From Chryseomicrobium sp. FSL W7-1435 (GTDB lineage: Bacteria > Bacillota > Bacilli > Bacillales_A > Planococcaceae), in contig NZ_CP151997.1 in assembly GCF_038595005.1 (NCBI RefSeq), forward strand, positions 744,001 through 808,000: 64,000 bases of DNA, written 5' to 3'. A program made the translations under genes and the position numbers. Positions 52,588 to 60,775 of the stretch are shown piece after piece. Position 1 is the stretch's first letter. Every line of letters starts with the position of its first letter. Under the pieces are notes generated by a model. It worked only from the letters and a program-made list of their open reading frames with translations, did not search any database and was not told the origin of the DNA.

Positions 52588-53889
52588 ATGACGCCATATG
52601 CCACACAAAAACTAGCAGAAGAAAAAGTGTTTAAAGACCCTGTCCACAGGTACATACATGTCCGCGACCAAGTGATTTGGGACGTCATCGGAGCAAAAGA
52701 ATTCCAGCGTCTGCGCCGTATTCGTCAGCTCGGCACGACCTATCTTGTGTTTCACGGGGCCGAACATAGCAGGTTCAGCCACTCTTTAGGTGTCTATGAG
52801 ATTGTTCGTCGTATCACCGATATCAGTTTTGAAGGTCGCCCAGAGTGGGACGATTCGGAACGCCTCGTCGTATTATGTGCTGCGTTGCTTCATGACTTAG
52901 GACATGGCCCTTTCTCGCATGCCTTTGAGAATGTCTTTTCACTAGATCATGAAAACTTCACGCAAGCCATTCTCCTTGGAAACACAGAAGTGAACGAAAT
53001 TCTATCTCGTGTCAGTGAGGATTTCCCACAAAAAGTGGCCGATGTCATCGCCAAGACCTATCCGAACAAACAAGTCGTCAGTCTGATTTCCAGCCAGATT
53101 GATGCAGACCGAATGGATTATTTGCAACGCGATGCGTACTTCACAGGAGTGAGCTACGGCCACTTTGATATGGAACGCATTTTACGTGTCATGCGACCGC
53201 GTGAAGACCAAGTCGTCATCAAATCTAGTGGGATGCATGCCGTCGAGGATTACATCATGAGCCGTTACCAGATGTACTGGCAAGTCTATTTTCATCCGGT
53301 CTCAAGAAGTGCCGAAGTCATTTTGACAAAAGCATTGCATCGCGCCAAAAAATTGCATCAAGAAGGCTATGAGTTTACACATGAACCTACTCATTTCAAA
53401 AGCTTTTTCGATGCCACATTCACATTAGAAGACTACATCGCACTCGATGAAAGTGTTCTTCTGACGTATTTCCAATTGTGGACGAAAGAGCAAGACACCA
53501 TCTTAGCTGACCTGTGCTCTCGTTTCATGTACCGCAAGTTATTTCAGTACATTGAATTTGACCCTGCAAAAGATTTCATGAAAATGAGGGAGCTCGAATC
53601 CCTTTTCCGCGAAGCCGGTATAGACCCTGATTATTACTTGGTGTTTGATTCATCATCAGATCTACCTTATGATTTCTACCGACCAGGTGAAGAAGGAGAA
53701 CGCATTCCCATTCACTTGTTAATGCCATCAGGAGAGATCAAAGAGTTGTCCCGCCAATCAGAAATTGTGGAGGCTGTCTCGGGCAAGAGACGCTCCGATC
53801 ATAAATTGTATTTTCCGGAAGAACGGCTGTTAGGGGATTCTCCTGCACATCGCCGTATCCGAGACGTATTAGGAATAAAGGAGGTGTAA
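52588..53889 (+). CDS. HD domain phosphohydrolase (YwfO)
   Basis: 433 residues. The HD metal site is complete: HSRFSHSLGVYEIV, LLHDLGHGPFSHAFE, and the later SSQIDADRMDYLQRD Asp. The N-terminal DPVHRYIHVRDQVIWDVIGAKEFQRLRRI is the conserved SAMHD1/dGTPase-like start. Bacterial members hydrolyse dNTPs or related phosphates. The next gene starts 2 bases after its stop. Same gene order as ywfO-ywgA of B. subtilis. Confidence 0.85.
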   Translation: MTPYATQKLAEEKVFKDPVHRYIHVRDQVIWDVIGAKEFQRLRRIRQLGTTYLVFHGAEHSRFSHSLGVYEIVRRITDISFEGRPEWDDSERLVVLCAALLHDLGHGPFSHAFENVFSLDHENFTQAILLGNTEVNEILSRVSEDFPQKVADVIAKTYPNKQVVSLISSQIDADRMDYLQRDAYFTGVSYGHFDMERILRVMRPREDQVVIKSSGMHAVEDYIMSRYQMYWQVYFHPVSRSAEVILTKALHRAKKLHQEGYEFTHEPTHFKSFFDATFTLEDYIALDESVLLTYFQLWTKEQDTILADLCSRFMYRKLFQYIEFDPAKDFMKMRELESLFREAGIDPDYYLVFDSSSDLPYDFYRPGEEGERIPIHLLMPSGEIKELSRQSEIVEAVSGKRRSDHKLYFPEERLLGDSPAHRRIRDVLGIKEV

Positions 53890-53891
53890 CC

Positions 53892-54395
53892 ATGCTACGT
53901 GACCATGCCAGCATTGTGCGCTTTATCTCACAGGCACAAGGGATCACCGGCCGAAAAAAGCTTCAAAAGATGATGTATATCGCCAAGAAGCTCGGCTACC
54001 CCGTGAACGAAAAATATGAATTCCACATGTACGGCCCTTATTCGGAAGAATTGACGGCGCGTATCGAGGAACTGTGCACGATGGGTTTTTTATCGGAGCA
54101 AAAAGAGGACAAAGGCGCTTACACCCAGTACGCTTACACTACGACGGATGAGAGCACTGCATTTATGGAGCTCAGCCCACCGCTTGATTCTGCTTTCTCG
54201 ACTTGCATTGAAGAGATGAAAGAAAAATCATCACGCTTCTTAGAACTTGTTGCGACGCTGTTCTATTTCGATGATTTAGAAAAACCAGCTCAAGTCGAAA
54301 AGGTACATATTGTGAAGGGGAAATTGAACTTTACGGACACGGAGTTCGAAGAAGCCTTTGCTTTTATCGAGGATTTGAAGAAGAATAACTGTTAG
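53892..54395 (+). CDS. YwgA family protein
   Basis: 167 residues. HASIVRFISQAQGITGRKKLQKMMYIAKKLGYPVNEKYEFHMYGPYSEEL is the conserved start, similar to regulatory winged-helix-like YwgA proteins. There is no known function. It is coupled to ywfO, RBS AAGGAGGTG. Its TAG stop is followed by GTT and then TAGATG of a repeat unit, which places the repeat TAG in frame. Confidence 0.8.
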   Translation: MLRDHASIVRFISQAQGITGRKKLQKMMYIAKKLGYPVNEKYEFHMYGPYSEELTARIEELCTMGFLSEQKEDKGAYTQYAYTTTDESTAFMELSPPLDSAFSTCIEEMKEKSSRFLELVATLFYFDDLEKPAQVEKVHIVKGKLNFTDTEFEEAFAFIEDLKKNNC

Positions 54396-54398
54396 GTT

Positions 54399-54565
54399 TA
54401 GATGTGGAAGGCGTTTGTCCAGAAATGCTTCGGGAATCAAGCGTGCGCATAGAGGCGTTTTGTGCCTCTATGTGTGCGATTGATTTTGGAATGTATTTCT
54501 AACGCCTGGAACTCGATTGTGCTTAGATGTGGAAGGCGTTTGTGATTAGATGTGGAGAACACCAT
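54399..54565 (+). repeat. TAGATG repeat, subtype B, plus two shortened starts
   Basis: The full unit spans 54399-54518 (120 bp) with CATAGAGGCG/GCCTCTATG inner arms. Fragmentary starts TAGATGTGGAAGGCG (54524) and TAGATGTGGAGAACACC (54547) follow. The rest of the gap to 54628 holds a terminator-like hairpin (CAGCAACTTCTCT/AGAGAAATGCTG, about 54580-54613). Confidence 0.85.
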
Positions 54566-54579
54566 TCAAAAAGAAAAAG

Positions 54580-54618
54580 ACAGCAACTTCTCTTATTCTA
54601 GAGAAATGCTGTCTTTCA
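54580..54618. terminator. Terminator between ywgA and ywhB
   Basis: AAGACAGCAACTTCTCT pairs with AGAGAAATGCTGTCTTT, with one or two mismatches. It is bidirectional between convergent genes. Confidence 0.7.
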
Positions 54619-54628
54619 TTTTGGAATT

Positions 54629-54814
54629 TTACTGATCAGATAGACGTTTTCCAGCAACGGCATAGTGGCTCTTCGGCATTTCTTCGATGAACACGACAAC
54701 CTTTTCAGCTGGTGCATCGACAGTCTCAGTGACGGCTGCAGTTACGCGCTCGACTAGAGCTTTTTTCTGTTCGTCAGTACGACCTTCCAACATTTTCACG
54801 GTAACGTATGGCAT
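54629..54814 (-). CDS. 4-oxalocrotonate tautomerase family protein (YwhB)
   Basis: 61 residues, full length for this family. Catalytic Pro1 follows the start Met (MPYVTVKMLEGRT); VFIEEMPKSHYAVAGKRLSD is the conserved end. YwhB of B. subtilis is a promiscuous tautomerase; the physiological substrate is unknown. Divergent from ywhD, RBS AAAGGAGGAAG. Confidence 0.85.
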   Translation of the reverse strand: MPYVTVKMLEGRTDEQKKALVERVTAAVTETVDAPAEKVVVFIEEMPKSHYAVAGKRLSDQ

Positions 54815-54886
54815 ATTTCTTCCTCCTTTTGCACAATGTTCTGTATACTAATAGCTATCTTACCATATAGGAAGGAGCGAGGCGAT

Positions 54887-55408
54887 ATGTCAGAACAGCA
54901 AAAACCAAAACAAAAAATCGGATTTACTATTATAAAGAACGACCCGACAGACGGCCACAAAGGATACGGCATTGGTTCACTGTCACTTGAAAATGTTTCT
55001 CCCGTAATTGTAGACGTGGAAGAAGGAGTAGCCCGCATTGAAGTTGGTGCCATGCATGCTCGCAGCGACACAGAGCGAGGTATCAAATTCACCACAAACC
55101 GTGAAGATTCAGCTGGAGGCAAACCGCACTGGCTTGTTTGGGTCACAATTGACCAGATGCCGGAAGGTCCCTATTACGCGGGAATGGCTTCGTGCGAAAT
55201 GGTCATTAATCGTGAGAAGCGTCGCGGCTACAAGCTGCTTGCTGATCACGTAAACCGTATGGATAAATCGATGAAGCGCAAATTTATGTTGGAAAACTTA
55301 GATGAACGCTCGAAAGAGATTCTTCGCGATTTCTTGATTTCTCACGACGAACAAATGTGGGAAAGAAGTCCAGAAGAATTAAAACAAGCACTCGCAAGTT
55401 CTGACTAA
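54887..55408 (+). CDS. YwhD family protein
   Basis: 173 residues. KIGFTIIKNDPTDGHKGYGIGSLSLENVSPVIVD and MHARSDTERGIKF match YwhD of Bacillus; WVTIDQMPEGPYYAGMASCEMVINREKRRGYK is also conserved. The function is unknown. The ATG at 54887 has GAAGGAGCGAGG in front; the frame to 54836 is not credible. Confidence 0.8.
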   Translation: MSEQQKPKQKIGFTIIKNDPTDGHKGYGIGSLSLENVSPVIVDVEEGVARIEVGAMHARSDTERGIKFTTNREDSAGGKPHWLVWVTIDQMPEGPYYAGMASCEMVINREKRRGYKLLADHVNRMDKSMKRKFMLENLDERSKEILRDFLISHDEQMWERSPEELKQALASSD

Positions 55409-55430
55409 ACTGTGACAATTTCAAATCCGG

Positions 55431-55586
55431 TTGAATTTCAGGGCTAAAAAAAGTAAAATGAGTTTAAAGCTTACGTAACTGTAATGCTGGGACACGACGC
55501 TCTTTTACTAGTTTGCATACCCGTACACACTCGTAAAAGCAGGCGTCACACCTCCAAATGGCCGGAAACCATTTGGGGTTTTTTTT
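55431..55586 (+). ncRNA. Predicted independent small RNA with own promoter and terminator
   Basis: A promoter TTGAAT, 17 bases, TAAAAT (55431-55459) is followed by about 120 bases without a coding frame. A first stem (GACGC..TTTTAC at 55496-55508 with GTAAAA..GCGTC at 55533-55547) and a second stem CCAAATGG/CCATTTGG with eight T (55554-55586) form the rest. No gene follows, so it is not a leader of a neighbour. I do not recognise the RNA family. Confidence 0.55.
55554..55586 (+). terminator. Rho-independent terminator of the predicted small RNA
   Basis: CCAAATGG and CCATTTGG around CCGGAAA, extended by C/G pairs, followed by TTTTTTTT. It could also serve ywhD. Confidence 0.85.
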
Positions 55587-55591
55587 ATTAT

Positions 55592-55749
55592 TAGATGTGG
55601 AAGGCGTTCGCCCAGAAATGCTTCGGGAATCAAGCGTGCGCATAGAGGCGTCTTTTGCCTCTATGTGTGCGATTGATTTTCGAATGTATTTCTAACGCCT
55701 GGAACTCGATTGTGTTTAGATGTGGAAGGCGTTCGCCTAGAAACTCGAT
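55592..55749 (+). repeat. TAGATG repeat, subtype B, plus shortened copy
   Basis: A full unit at 55592-55711 (120 bp) with CATAGAGGCG/GCCTCTATG inner arms; a shortened copy at 55717-55749 keeps both ends. It lies directly behind the small RNA terminator. Confidence 0.9.
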
Positions 55750-55769
55750 CCCGTTAGAACAGTAACTCT

Positions 55770-55850
55770 CCTAGTTAATACATTAATTTTTTTATTAATA
55801 CACTACTCTTCTTGATTGATACACTACTTTTTGGGGTTAGTACATTCCTG
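55770..55850 (+). repeat. Degenerate 20-21 bp direct repeats, second locus
   Basis: Blocks TTAATACATTAATTTTTTTA, TTAATACACTACTCTTCTTG(A), TTGATACACTACTTTTTGGG(G) and TTAGTACATTCC follow each other with a 20-21 bp period. Their core TTAATACACTA resembles TTAATGTACTAAT of the 40.2 kb repeats. Confidence 0.55.
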
Positions 55851-55910
55851 ATATTATGGAAACTAATAGAGTGGATCAAACCAAGTTTTTCTCGAGATAA
55901 GGTGGTTGCC

Positions 55911-56420
55911 ATGAAAGCCTATTCGTTTCTAATAACAACTTCAAACCTCTCAAATAAGCGAACCATATCTGTTACTGACTTCAATCAACAGAAACTCTTT
56001 GTACTCAAACCAAAGTGGAACTGGTGGAAATCAGTTGCGAATTTTATTCTGCTTTTTAAGCTGTCTAACGCTTACACTTTATACGATGCAACGAATAATG
56101 AGATTTTTACTTATTCTGAAACTAGCAAAACTACACGATCTATCACCAATCTTGAAGCAGGAAAAATCACTACTATTGAAATTGAGAGTAGCGGGAGTTA
56201 TTTTAAAGCCATACTAGGTGATGAAATCATGATTTCCAAAGAACCATCAAAATTAGAAATTAGGAAGCAAGATTCTTTAATTGGCTTATTTCAAGTGGAA
56301 GCAGATTATGAAAATTTAAAGGGATCTAGCGAACTGATTGTGTTTACAGAGTTCCAGAAGGCGAAAAACCTAGAGATGGCAATTTTGCTTTATTTCAATG
56401 AGGTCTATTACAATCGATAA
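55911..56420 (+). CDS. Hypothetical protein, beta-rich
   Basis: 169 residues from the ATG at 55911 (RBS AAGGTGG); the frame is open from 55812, but that part runs through the 21-bp repeats. Alternating strand pattern (KAYSFLITTSNLSNKRTISVTD, QQKLFVLKPKWNWW, NAYTLYDATNNEIFTY, SYFKAILGDEIMISKEPSKLE, LIVFTEFQKAKNLEMAIL). This could be a tubby/LURP-like barrel, as found in some Bacilli, but the similarity is weak. Its lower GC compared with neighbours, and flanking repeats on both sides, suggest later arrival in this otherwise conserved ywh block. Confidence 0.6.
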   Translation: MKAYSFLITTSNLSNKRTISVTDFNQQKLFVLKPKWNWWKSVANFILLFKLSNAYTLYDATNNEIFTYSETSKTTRSITNLEAGKITTIEIESSGSYFKAILGDEIMISKEPSKLEIRKQDSLIGLFQVEADYENLKGSSELIVFTEFQKAKNLEMAILLYFNEVYYNR

Positions 56421-56440
56421 TGCGTTATTGGTATTTCAGT

Positions 56441-56570
56441 AAGTACCTGTGCATCGCACTATTCATTACAATTTGTATAAATCAAGGAGCAACCTTGATA
56501 CGACAAGGTTGCTCCTTTATATTTATGAAATTGTAGTGAATAAACTAAATTGTGCTGTGCACAGGTACCT
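56441..56570. repeat. GTACC palindromic MITE-like element, copy 3
   Basis: 130 bp. Left end AAGTACCTGTGCA, right end TGTGCACAGGTACCT; central hairpin AAGGAGCAACCTTGAT with its complement is intact. It lies 20 bases behind the hypothetical gene. Confidence 0.9.
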
Positions 56571-56587
56571 AAAAGGGAATAACTTAC

Positions 56588-56862
56588 AAAATTTCTGAAC
56601 AGTCGGCTCCACATCTAGTCCAATCGAGTTCCAAACGCCAGAAATCCCCGCAAAAATCATTCGTACCAACCGAGGCAAAGAGCGCCTCACTTGGCACGCC
56701 TAATTTCCGCAAAATTTCTAGAGCGGCGTTTTCCACATCTAGAGTAATCGAGTTGCGCCTCCTAGAAATCCCGCAAAATGCCATCGCGGCCCATGAAGCA
56801 AAAGCGCTTCACGGTCCACGCTGTCATTCCGCACAATTTCTGAACAGTCGGCTCCACATCTA
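56588..56862 (-). repeat. TAGATG repeats on the minus strand: subtype C, A-like, and a truncated C
   Basis: From right to left: a subtype C unit (56746-56862, 117 bp) whose TAG is the stop codon of the PBP gene, an A-like unit (56622-56741, 120 bp), and a truncated subtype C start (56588-56617). The spacing between units is 4 bases. The subtype C unit is nearly the same as the one behind the aldehyde dehydrogenase gene at 8.6 kb. Confidence 0.9.
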
Positions 56863-58911
56863 ATCCGTCAACCAGTCAAAAGGGTTAAAAGGCCACTTTT
56901 CCACATCCTCATCAAATTCCTTGCCCCGCAGCTCCGTACACGATTTGGTTGGAACATCAGTCTTTGTGACGTAGATGTAGCGTTGGTTAGGGCAGGCATC
57001 AGAAGCGAGGCCGCCGGTTTCGATATCGACAAGCACACCTGTGACTCCGCGCGGTACTTCAAAGCTGGTTTGCGCTTTTCCGCTATGCACCGTCTCCATA
57101 AAGTCCGCCCAGATTTGCTTCGTGACGTGAGTAGCTTGGGCCGTGTCCACTTGCTTTCCTTCATCAAATCCATTCCATACAGCAGCAGTCAGTAGAGGAC
57201 TGTAGCCAATAAAATACTGATCAGATAAAGTAGTGCCCGACTTTGCAGCGTATTGGCGCTTTAATTTGGCTGAGATCAAAGAACCTGTTACCGGCGAATA
57301 GTCGTTATACACGGAATCGAATACGCCAGTTAACATATGGCTGACTTCGTAGGCATGCGCAGCCGGGATGGCTTGTTTGGGCTTTAGTGCATCTTCCATA
57401 GCGTCATAAACAACCTTGCCGTCTCGGTCCTTAATGCGTTTGACGTATTTCGCGTCTTGATACTGCCCGTTATTTCGAATCGTCGTGTAAGCATTCGTCA
57501 GTCGAAGCAAGGAGACCTCACTTGTTCCGAGAGCAGAAGCAGGTGTGTTGTGGACTTTCGTATTCAAGTGAAGGGCATCGACTGTTTGCTGGAAGGCGTC
57601 GTAGCCAATCTTCTCGAGCGTTTTGACGGCATAAATATTATCGGAAATGGCCAATGCTTGCGCCATGGAAATCGGTTTATCAGCAAACTCACCGTTCACA
57701 TTTTTAGGGATATAGACTTTTCTTCCGTCATCATAGGAAAACTCGGTTTCTTTAACCTCAAGGAAGGTTAGAGGGTGAAAGCCTTCTGCAAGAGCGGCTG
57801 CATAGAGAATCGGTTTGATAGCTGAGCCGGGTTGACGCTTGGCTTGAGTCACACGATTGTAAGGACTCTCGACAAAGTTTCGTCCCCCAACTTGTGCTGT
57901 CACAAAGTGACCTGAGGCGTCTTGACTCATGAAACCTACTTGTAAGTCAGAGTCTGGCATCCAACGCGTAATAGCTTGTTCGGCGGCCTGTTGATACTGT
58001 GGGTGAAAAGCCGTCTCGATGGTGTAGCCGCCCATCTCCAGCTGCATGCCTTTGTCTTTTAAAATAGCTTGCGCTTCTTTCCGAGCTTCCTCCATATAAT
58101 AAGGGGCGACGGCGACTTCTTTCTCGTCATCTTTCAAGAAGCTGACAGGAATGGTTTTAGAACGCTCATACATCGTATCAGGCAACTTGCCGATTCGGTG
58201 CATTTCAGAAAGCACAACATTCTTCCGTTCCGCAGCTCTTTCAGGATGGAGAAACGGGGAATAGAGACTAGGTCCTTTTGGAATAGCGGCAAGCTGTGCG
58301 GCCTCTTCAACCGTCAACTCACCGGCGCTCTTGCCGTAATACGTTTGGCTCGCTGATTCGACGCCATAAGCACCATGTCCAAAATAAACTGTGTTCAAGT
58401 AGCCTTCTAAAATGGTGTCTTTGTCATAGGCATCCTCGATCCGGTACGCATAAAGGGCTTCTTTCAATTTTCGGGTCCAGGTCTTTTCGTTCGTCAAATA
58501 TAAATTGCGCGCATATTGCTGGGTAATGGTGCTCGCGCCTTGCACTTTTTTCCGTGCTTTCACGTCAGCAAGCAACGCCCCAGCAATCCGCGTGTAATCA
58601 AAACCGCTATGCTCATAAAACTCTTGATCTTCAATGGCTAGAAACGCCATCGGTAGGTAAGGAGACATGTCGTCGAGTGCCATCCACTTGCGGCGCTCTT
58701 CACTATAGCGCGTAGCGACTGGTGTCCCGAGAGTGTCGGTATACGTATTCGCCGAAGGTACGGCTAAAATGGGTGGGCCGAGCAGTTGTGTATAAAACCA
58801 CAACACGCTATATCCGCCAAGACCTATACCTAAAGTGAAAAGGATGGCAAGCAATCCTCGTCGAAACCAGGACTTTTGTTTCTTTCTACGGCGTAGCTGC
58901 GCACGTTTCAT
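56860..58911 (-). CDS. Class A penicillin-binding protein (PbpG/YwhE-like)
   Basis: 683 residues. A basic cytoplasmic start (RAQLRRRKKQKSWFRRG) and one membrane helix precede the GT51 glycosyltransferase domain (FLAIEDQEFYEHSGFDYTRIA, GASTITQQYARNLYL). The transpeptidase domain has SxxK (PGSAIKP), SxN (ISDN) and KSGT motifs. It builds and cross-links peptidoglycan. In B. subtilis the gene between ywhD and speE is pbpG, used in sporulation. The last codon pair is GAT-TAG, where TAG opens a repeat element. Confidence 0.85.
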   Translation of the reverse strand: MKRAQLRRRKKQKSWFRRGLLAILFTLGIGLGGYSVLWFYTQLLGPPILAVPSANTYTDTLGTPVATRYSEERRKWMALDDMSPYLPMAFLAIEDQEFYEHSGFDYTRIAGALLADVKARKKVQGASTITQQYARNLYLTNEKTWTRKLKEALYAYRIEDAYDKDTILEGYLNTVYFGHGAYGVESASQTYYGKSAGELTVEEAAQLAAIPKGPSLYSPFLHPERAAERKNVVLSEMHRIGKLPDTMYERSKTIPVSFLKDDEKEVAVAPYYMEEARKEAQAILKDKGMQLEMGGYTIETAFHPQYQQAAEQAITRWMPDSDLQVGFMSQDASGHFVTAQVGGRNFVESPYNRVTQAKRQPGSAIKPILYAAALAEGFHPLTFLEVKETEFSYDDGRKVYIPKNVNGEFADKPISMAQALAISDNIYAVKTLEKIGYDAFQQTVDALHLNTKVHNTPASALGTSEVSLLRLTNAYTTIRNNGQYQDAKYVKRIKDRDGKVVYDAMEDALKPKQAIPAAHAYEVSHMLTGVFDSVYNDYSPVTGSLISAKLKRQYAAKSGTTLSDQYFIGYSPLLTAAVWNGFDEGKQVDTAQATHVTKQIWADFMETVHSGKAQTSFEVPRGVTGVLVDIETGGLASDACPNQRYIYVTKTDVPTKSCTELRGKEFDEDVEKWPFNPFDWLTD

Positions 58912-58972
58912 GGACGTTTCACTCCCTTTCCTCTAGTATGGAAAGGGAACACGCAGATTAAACGGAAAACAG

Positions 58973-59000
58973 TTGCACTTTTTGAAAAAACCTGTATAGT
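58973..59000 (+). promoter_or_regulatory. Predicted sigma-A promoter of speE-speB
   Basis: TTGCAC, 16 bases, TATAGT, about 43 bases before the speE start codon. Confidence 0.5.
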
Positions 59001-59043
59001 TTGTCTGTATTTTATTTTTTTAAGTTCGGAAGGAGATAGATAA

Positions 59044-59877
59044 ATGAGCGGGAATTGGTATACAGAAAAGCAGACTGAAAACTTTGGGATTACGATGAAA
59101 ATAAATAAAACGTTACACGTTGAACAGACGGAGTGGCAGTTCTTAGAGATGGCAAAAACAGCTGAGTGGGGCAACATGTTGTTCCTAGATGGCATGGTCA
59201 TGACGTCTCAAAAAGACGAGTTTGTCTATCACGAGATGGTAGCACACGTGCCCCTTTTCACACACCCGAATCCAGAAAACGTACTAGTTGTCGGAGGCGG
59301 TGACGGAGGCGTTATCCGTGAAGTGATGAAGCATCCGAAAGTAAAGAAAGCAACGTTAGTTGATATAGATGGAAAAGTAATTGAATACTCGAAAAAATAC
59401 TTACCTGAAATTGCAGGAGAGCTCGACAATCCACGGGTAGAAGTAATCGTTGGTGATGGCTTCATGCACATTGCAAAATCAGAAAATGAATACGACGTAA
59501 TCATGGTCGATTCTACAGAGCCTATGGGACCAGCAGTAGATCTTTTCACAAAAGGTTTCTATGCAGGCATTCACAAGGCATTGAAAGAAGACGGCTTGTT
59601 CGTAGCACAATCTGATAACCCATGGTTCAAAGCTGACTTGATCAAACAAGTACAAAGCGATGTGAAGGAAATCTTCCCAATCACAAAGCTTTACACAGCG
59701 AACATTCCGACGTACCCTTCAGGTCTATGGTGCTTCACAATTGGTTCGAAAAAGCATGATCCACTGACAGTTCCAGCAGAGCAATTCCACGAAATCGAGA
59801 CGAAGTACTACACGAAAGAGCTTCACTCAGCAGCTTTCGTCTTGCCAAAATTCGTGAAAGACCTTGCAGGTGAATAA
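59044..59877 (+). CDS. speE: Spermidine synthase
   Basis: 277 residues. The decarboxylated-SAM site is [19 protein letters not shown] and [18 protein letters not shown], with catalytic Asp in [13 protein letters not shown]. It transfers an aminopropyl group to putrescine. The speB gene follows immediately, as in B. subtilis. Start behind GGAAGGAG. Confidence 0.9.
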   Translation: MSGNWYTEKQTENFGITMKINKTLHVEQTEWQFLEMAKTAEWGNMLFLDGMVMTSQKDEFVYHEMVAHVPLFTHPNPENVLVVGGGDGGVIREVMKHPKVKKATLVDIDGKVIEYSKKYLPEIAGELDNPRVEVIVGDGFMHIAKSENEYDVIMVDSTEPMGPAVDLFTKGFYAGIHKALKEDGLFVAQSDNPWFKADLIKQVQSDVKEIFPITKLYTANIPTYPSGLWCFTIGSKKHDPLTVPAEQFHEIETKYYTKELHSAAFVLPKFVKDLAGE

Positions 59878-59878
59878 C

Positions 59879-60751
59879 ATGAGATTTGATGAAGCTTACA
59901 GCGGCAACGTGTTTATTAAAAGCAAGCAAGATTACAAGAGTGCGCAAGCCGTTATTTATGGAATGCCGATGGACTGGACAGTAAGCTACCGTCCAGGTTC
60001 TCGCTTCGGCCCACAACGTATCCGTGAAGTATCGATCGGCTTGGAAGAGTATAGCCCTTACCTTGATCGTGATTTGGACGAGGTGAATTATTTTGACGCA
60101 GGCGATATTCCGCTTCCTTTTGGCAATGCTGAAAAGAGTTTGGAGTTAATCGGCGGTTTTATTCGTCAGTTGCTGCAAGATGGAAAAATTCCAATAGGAA
60201 TGGGCGGGGAGCACTTAGTGTCTTGGCCAGTCATGAAAGAAGTGGCTGCCGTTCACAAAGACCTTGCAATCATTCACATGGATGCTCACACAGATCTTCG
60301 CGTGGAGTATGAGGGAGAACCTCTTTCGCACTCGACACCCATTCGTAAAATCGCTGAACACATCGGACCGCACAACGTCTATTCATTCGGAATTCGTTCT
60401 GGAATGAAAGAAGAGTTCGAGTGGGCAAAAGCAAATGGGATGGAAATTGCGAAGTTCGAAGTTCTTGAACCTTTGAAAAAAGTCCTGCCGAAACTTGAAG
60501 GACGTCCGGTTTACGTAACGATTGATATCGATGTCTTAGACCCAGCGCATGCTCCAGGAACAGGAACAGTAGACTGCGGTGGAATCACGAGCCGCGAGCT
60601 TCTAACATCGATTCATGCGATTGCGAATTCAGGCGTCAACGTCGTTGGCTTTGACTTAGTAGAAGTCGCACCGATCTATGACTCATCCGAACAAACAGCC
60701 AACACAGCTTCAAAATTAATTCGTGAAATGTTATTAGGTTGGGTGAAATAA
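59879..60751 (+). CDS. speB: Agmatinase
   Basis: 290 residues, ureohydrolase family. Manganese ligands lie in GMGGEHLVSWPV, AIIHMDAHTDLRVEYEG and VYVTIDIDVLDPAHAPGTGTVD. It converts agmatine to putrescine, which the speE product uses. The ATG at 59879 is one base after the speE stop, with AGGTGA inside the end of speE; a TTG at 59864 is less likely. Confidence 0.9.
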   Translation: MRFDEAYSGNVFIKSKQDYKSAQAVIYGMPMDWTVSYRPGSRFGPQRIREVSIGLEEYSPYLDRDLDEVNYFDAGDIPLPFGNAEKSLELIGGFIRQLLQDGKIPIGMGGEHLVSWPVMKEVAAVHKDLAIIHMDAHTDLRVEYEGEPLSHSTPIRKIAEHIGPHNVYSFGIRSGMKEEFEWAKANGMEIAKFEVLEPLKKVLPKLEGRPVYVTIDIDVLDPAHAPGTGTVDCGGITSRELLTSIHAIANSGVNVVGFDLVEVAPIYDSSEQTANTASKLIREMLLGWVK

Positions 60752-60775
60752 GGGATTTGGGTTTTATTCCCTTTT

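Noticed and set aside
55812-55910. 33-codon extension of the hypothetical gene at 55911
   Set aside because: It starts with TTG inside the 21-bp repeats and has no ribosome site; the ATG at 55911 has AAGGTGG before it.
55812-56859. Genomic island or prophage remnant between ywhD and the PBP gene
   Set aside because: There is one low-GC hypothetical gene between repeats but no integrase, phage gene or tRNA, so only the repeats are reported.
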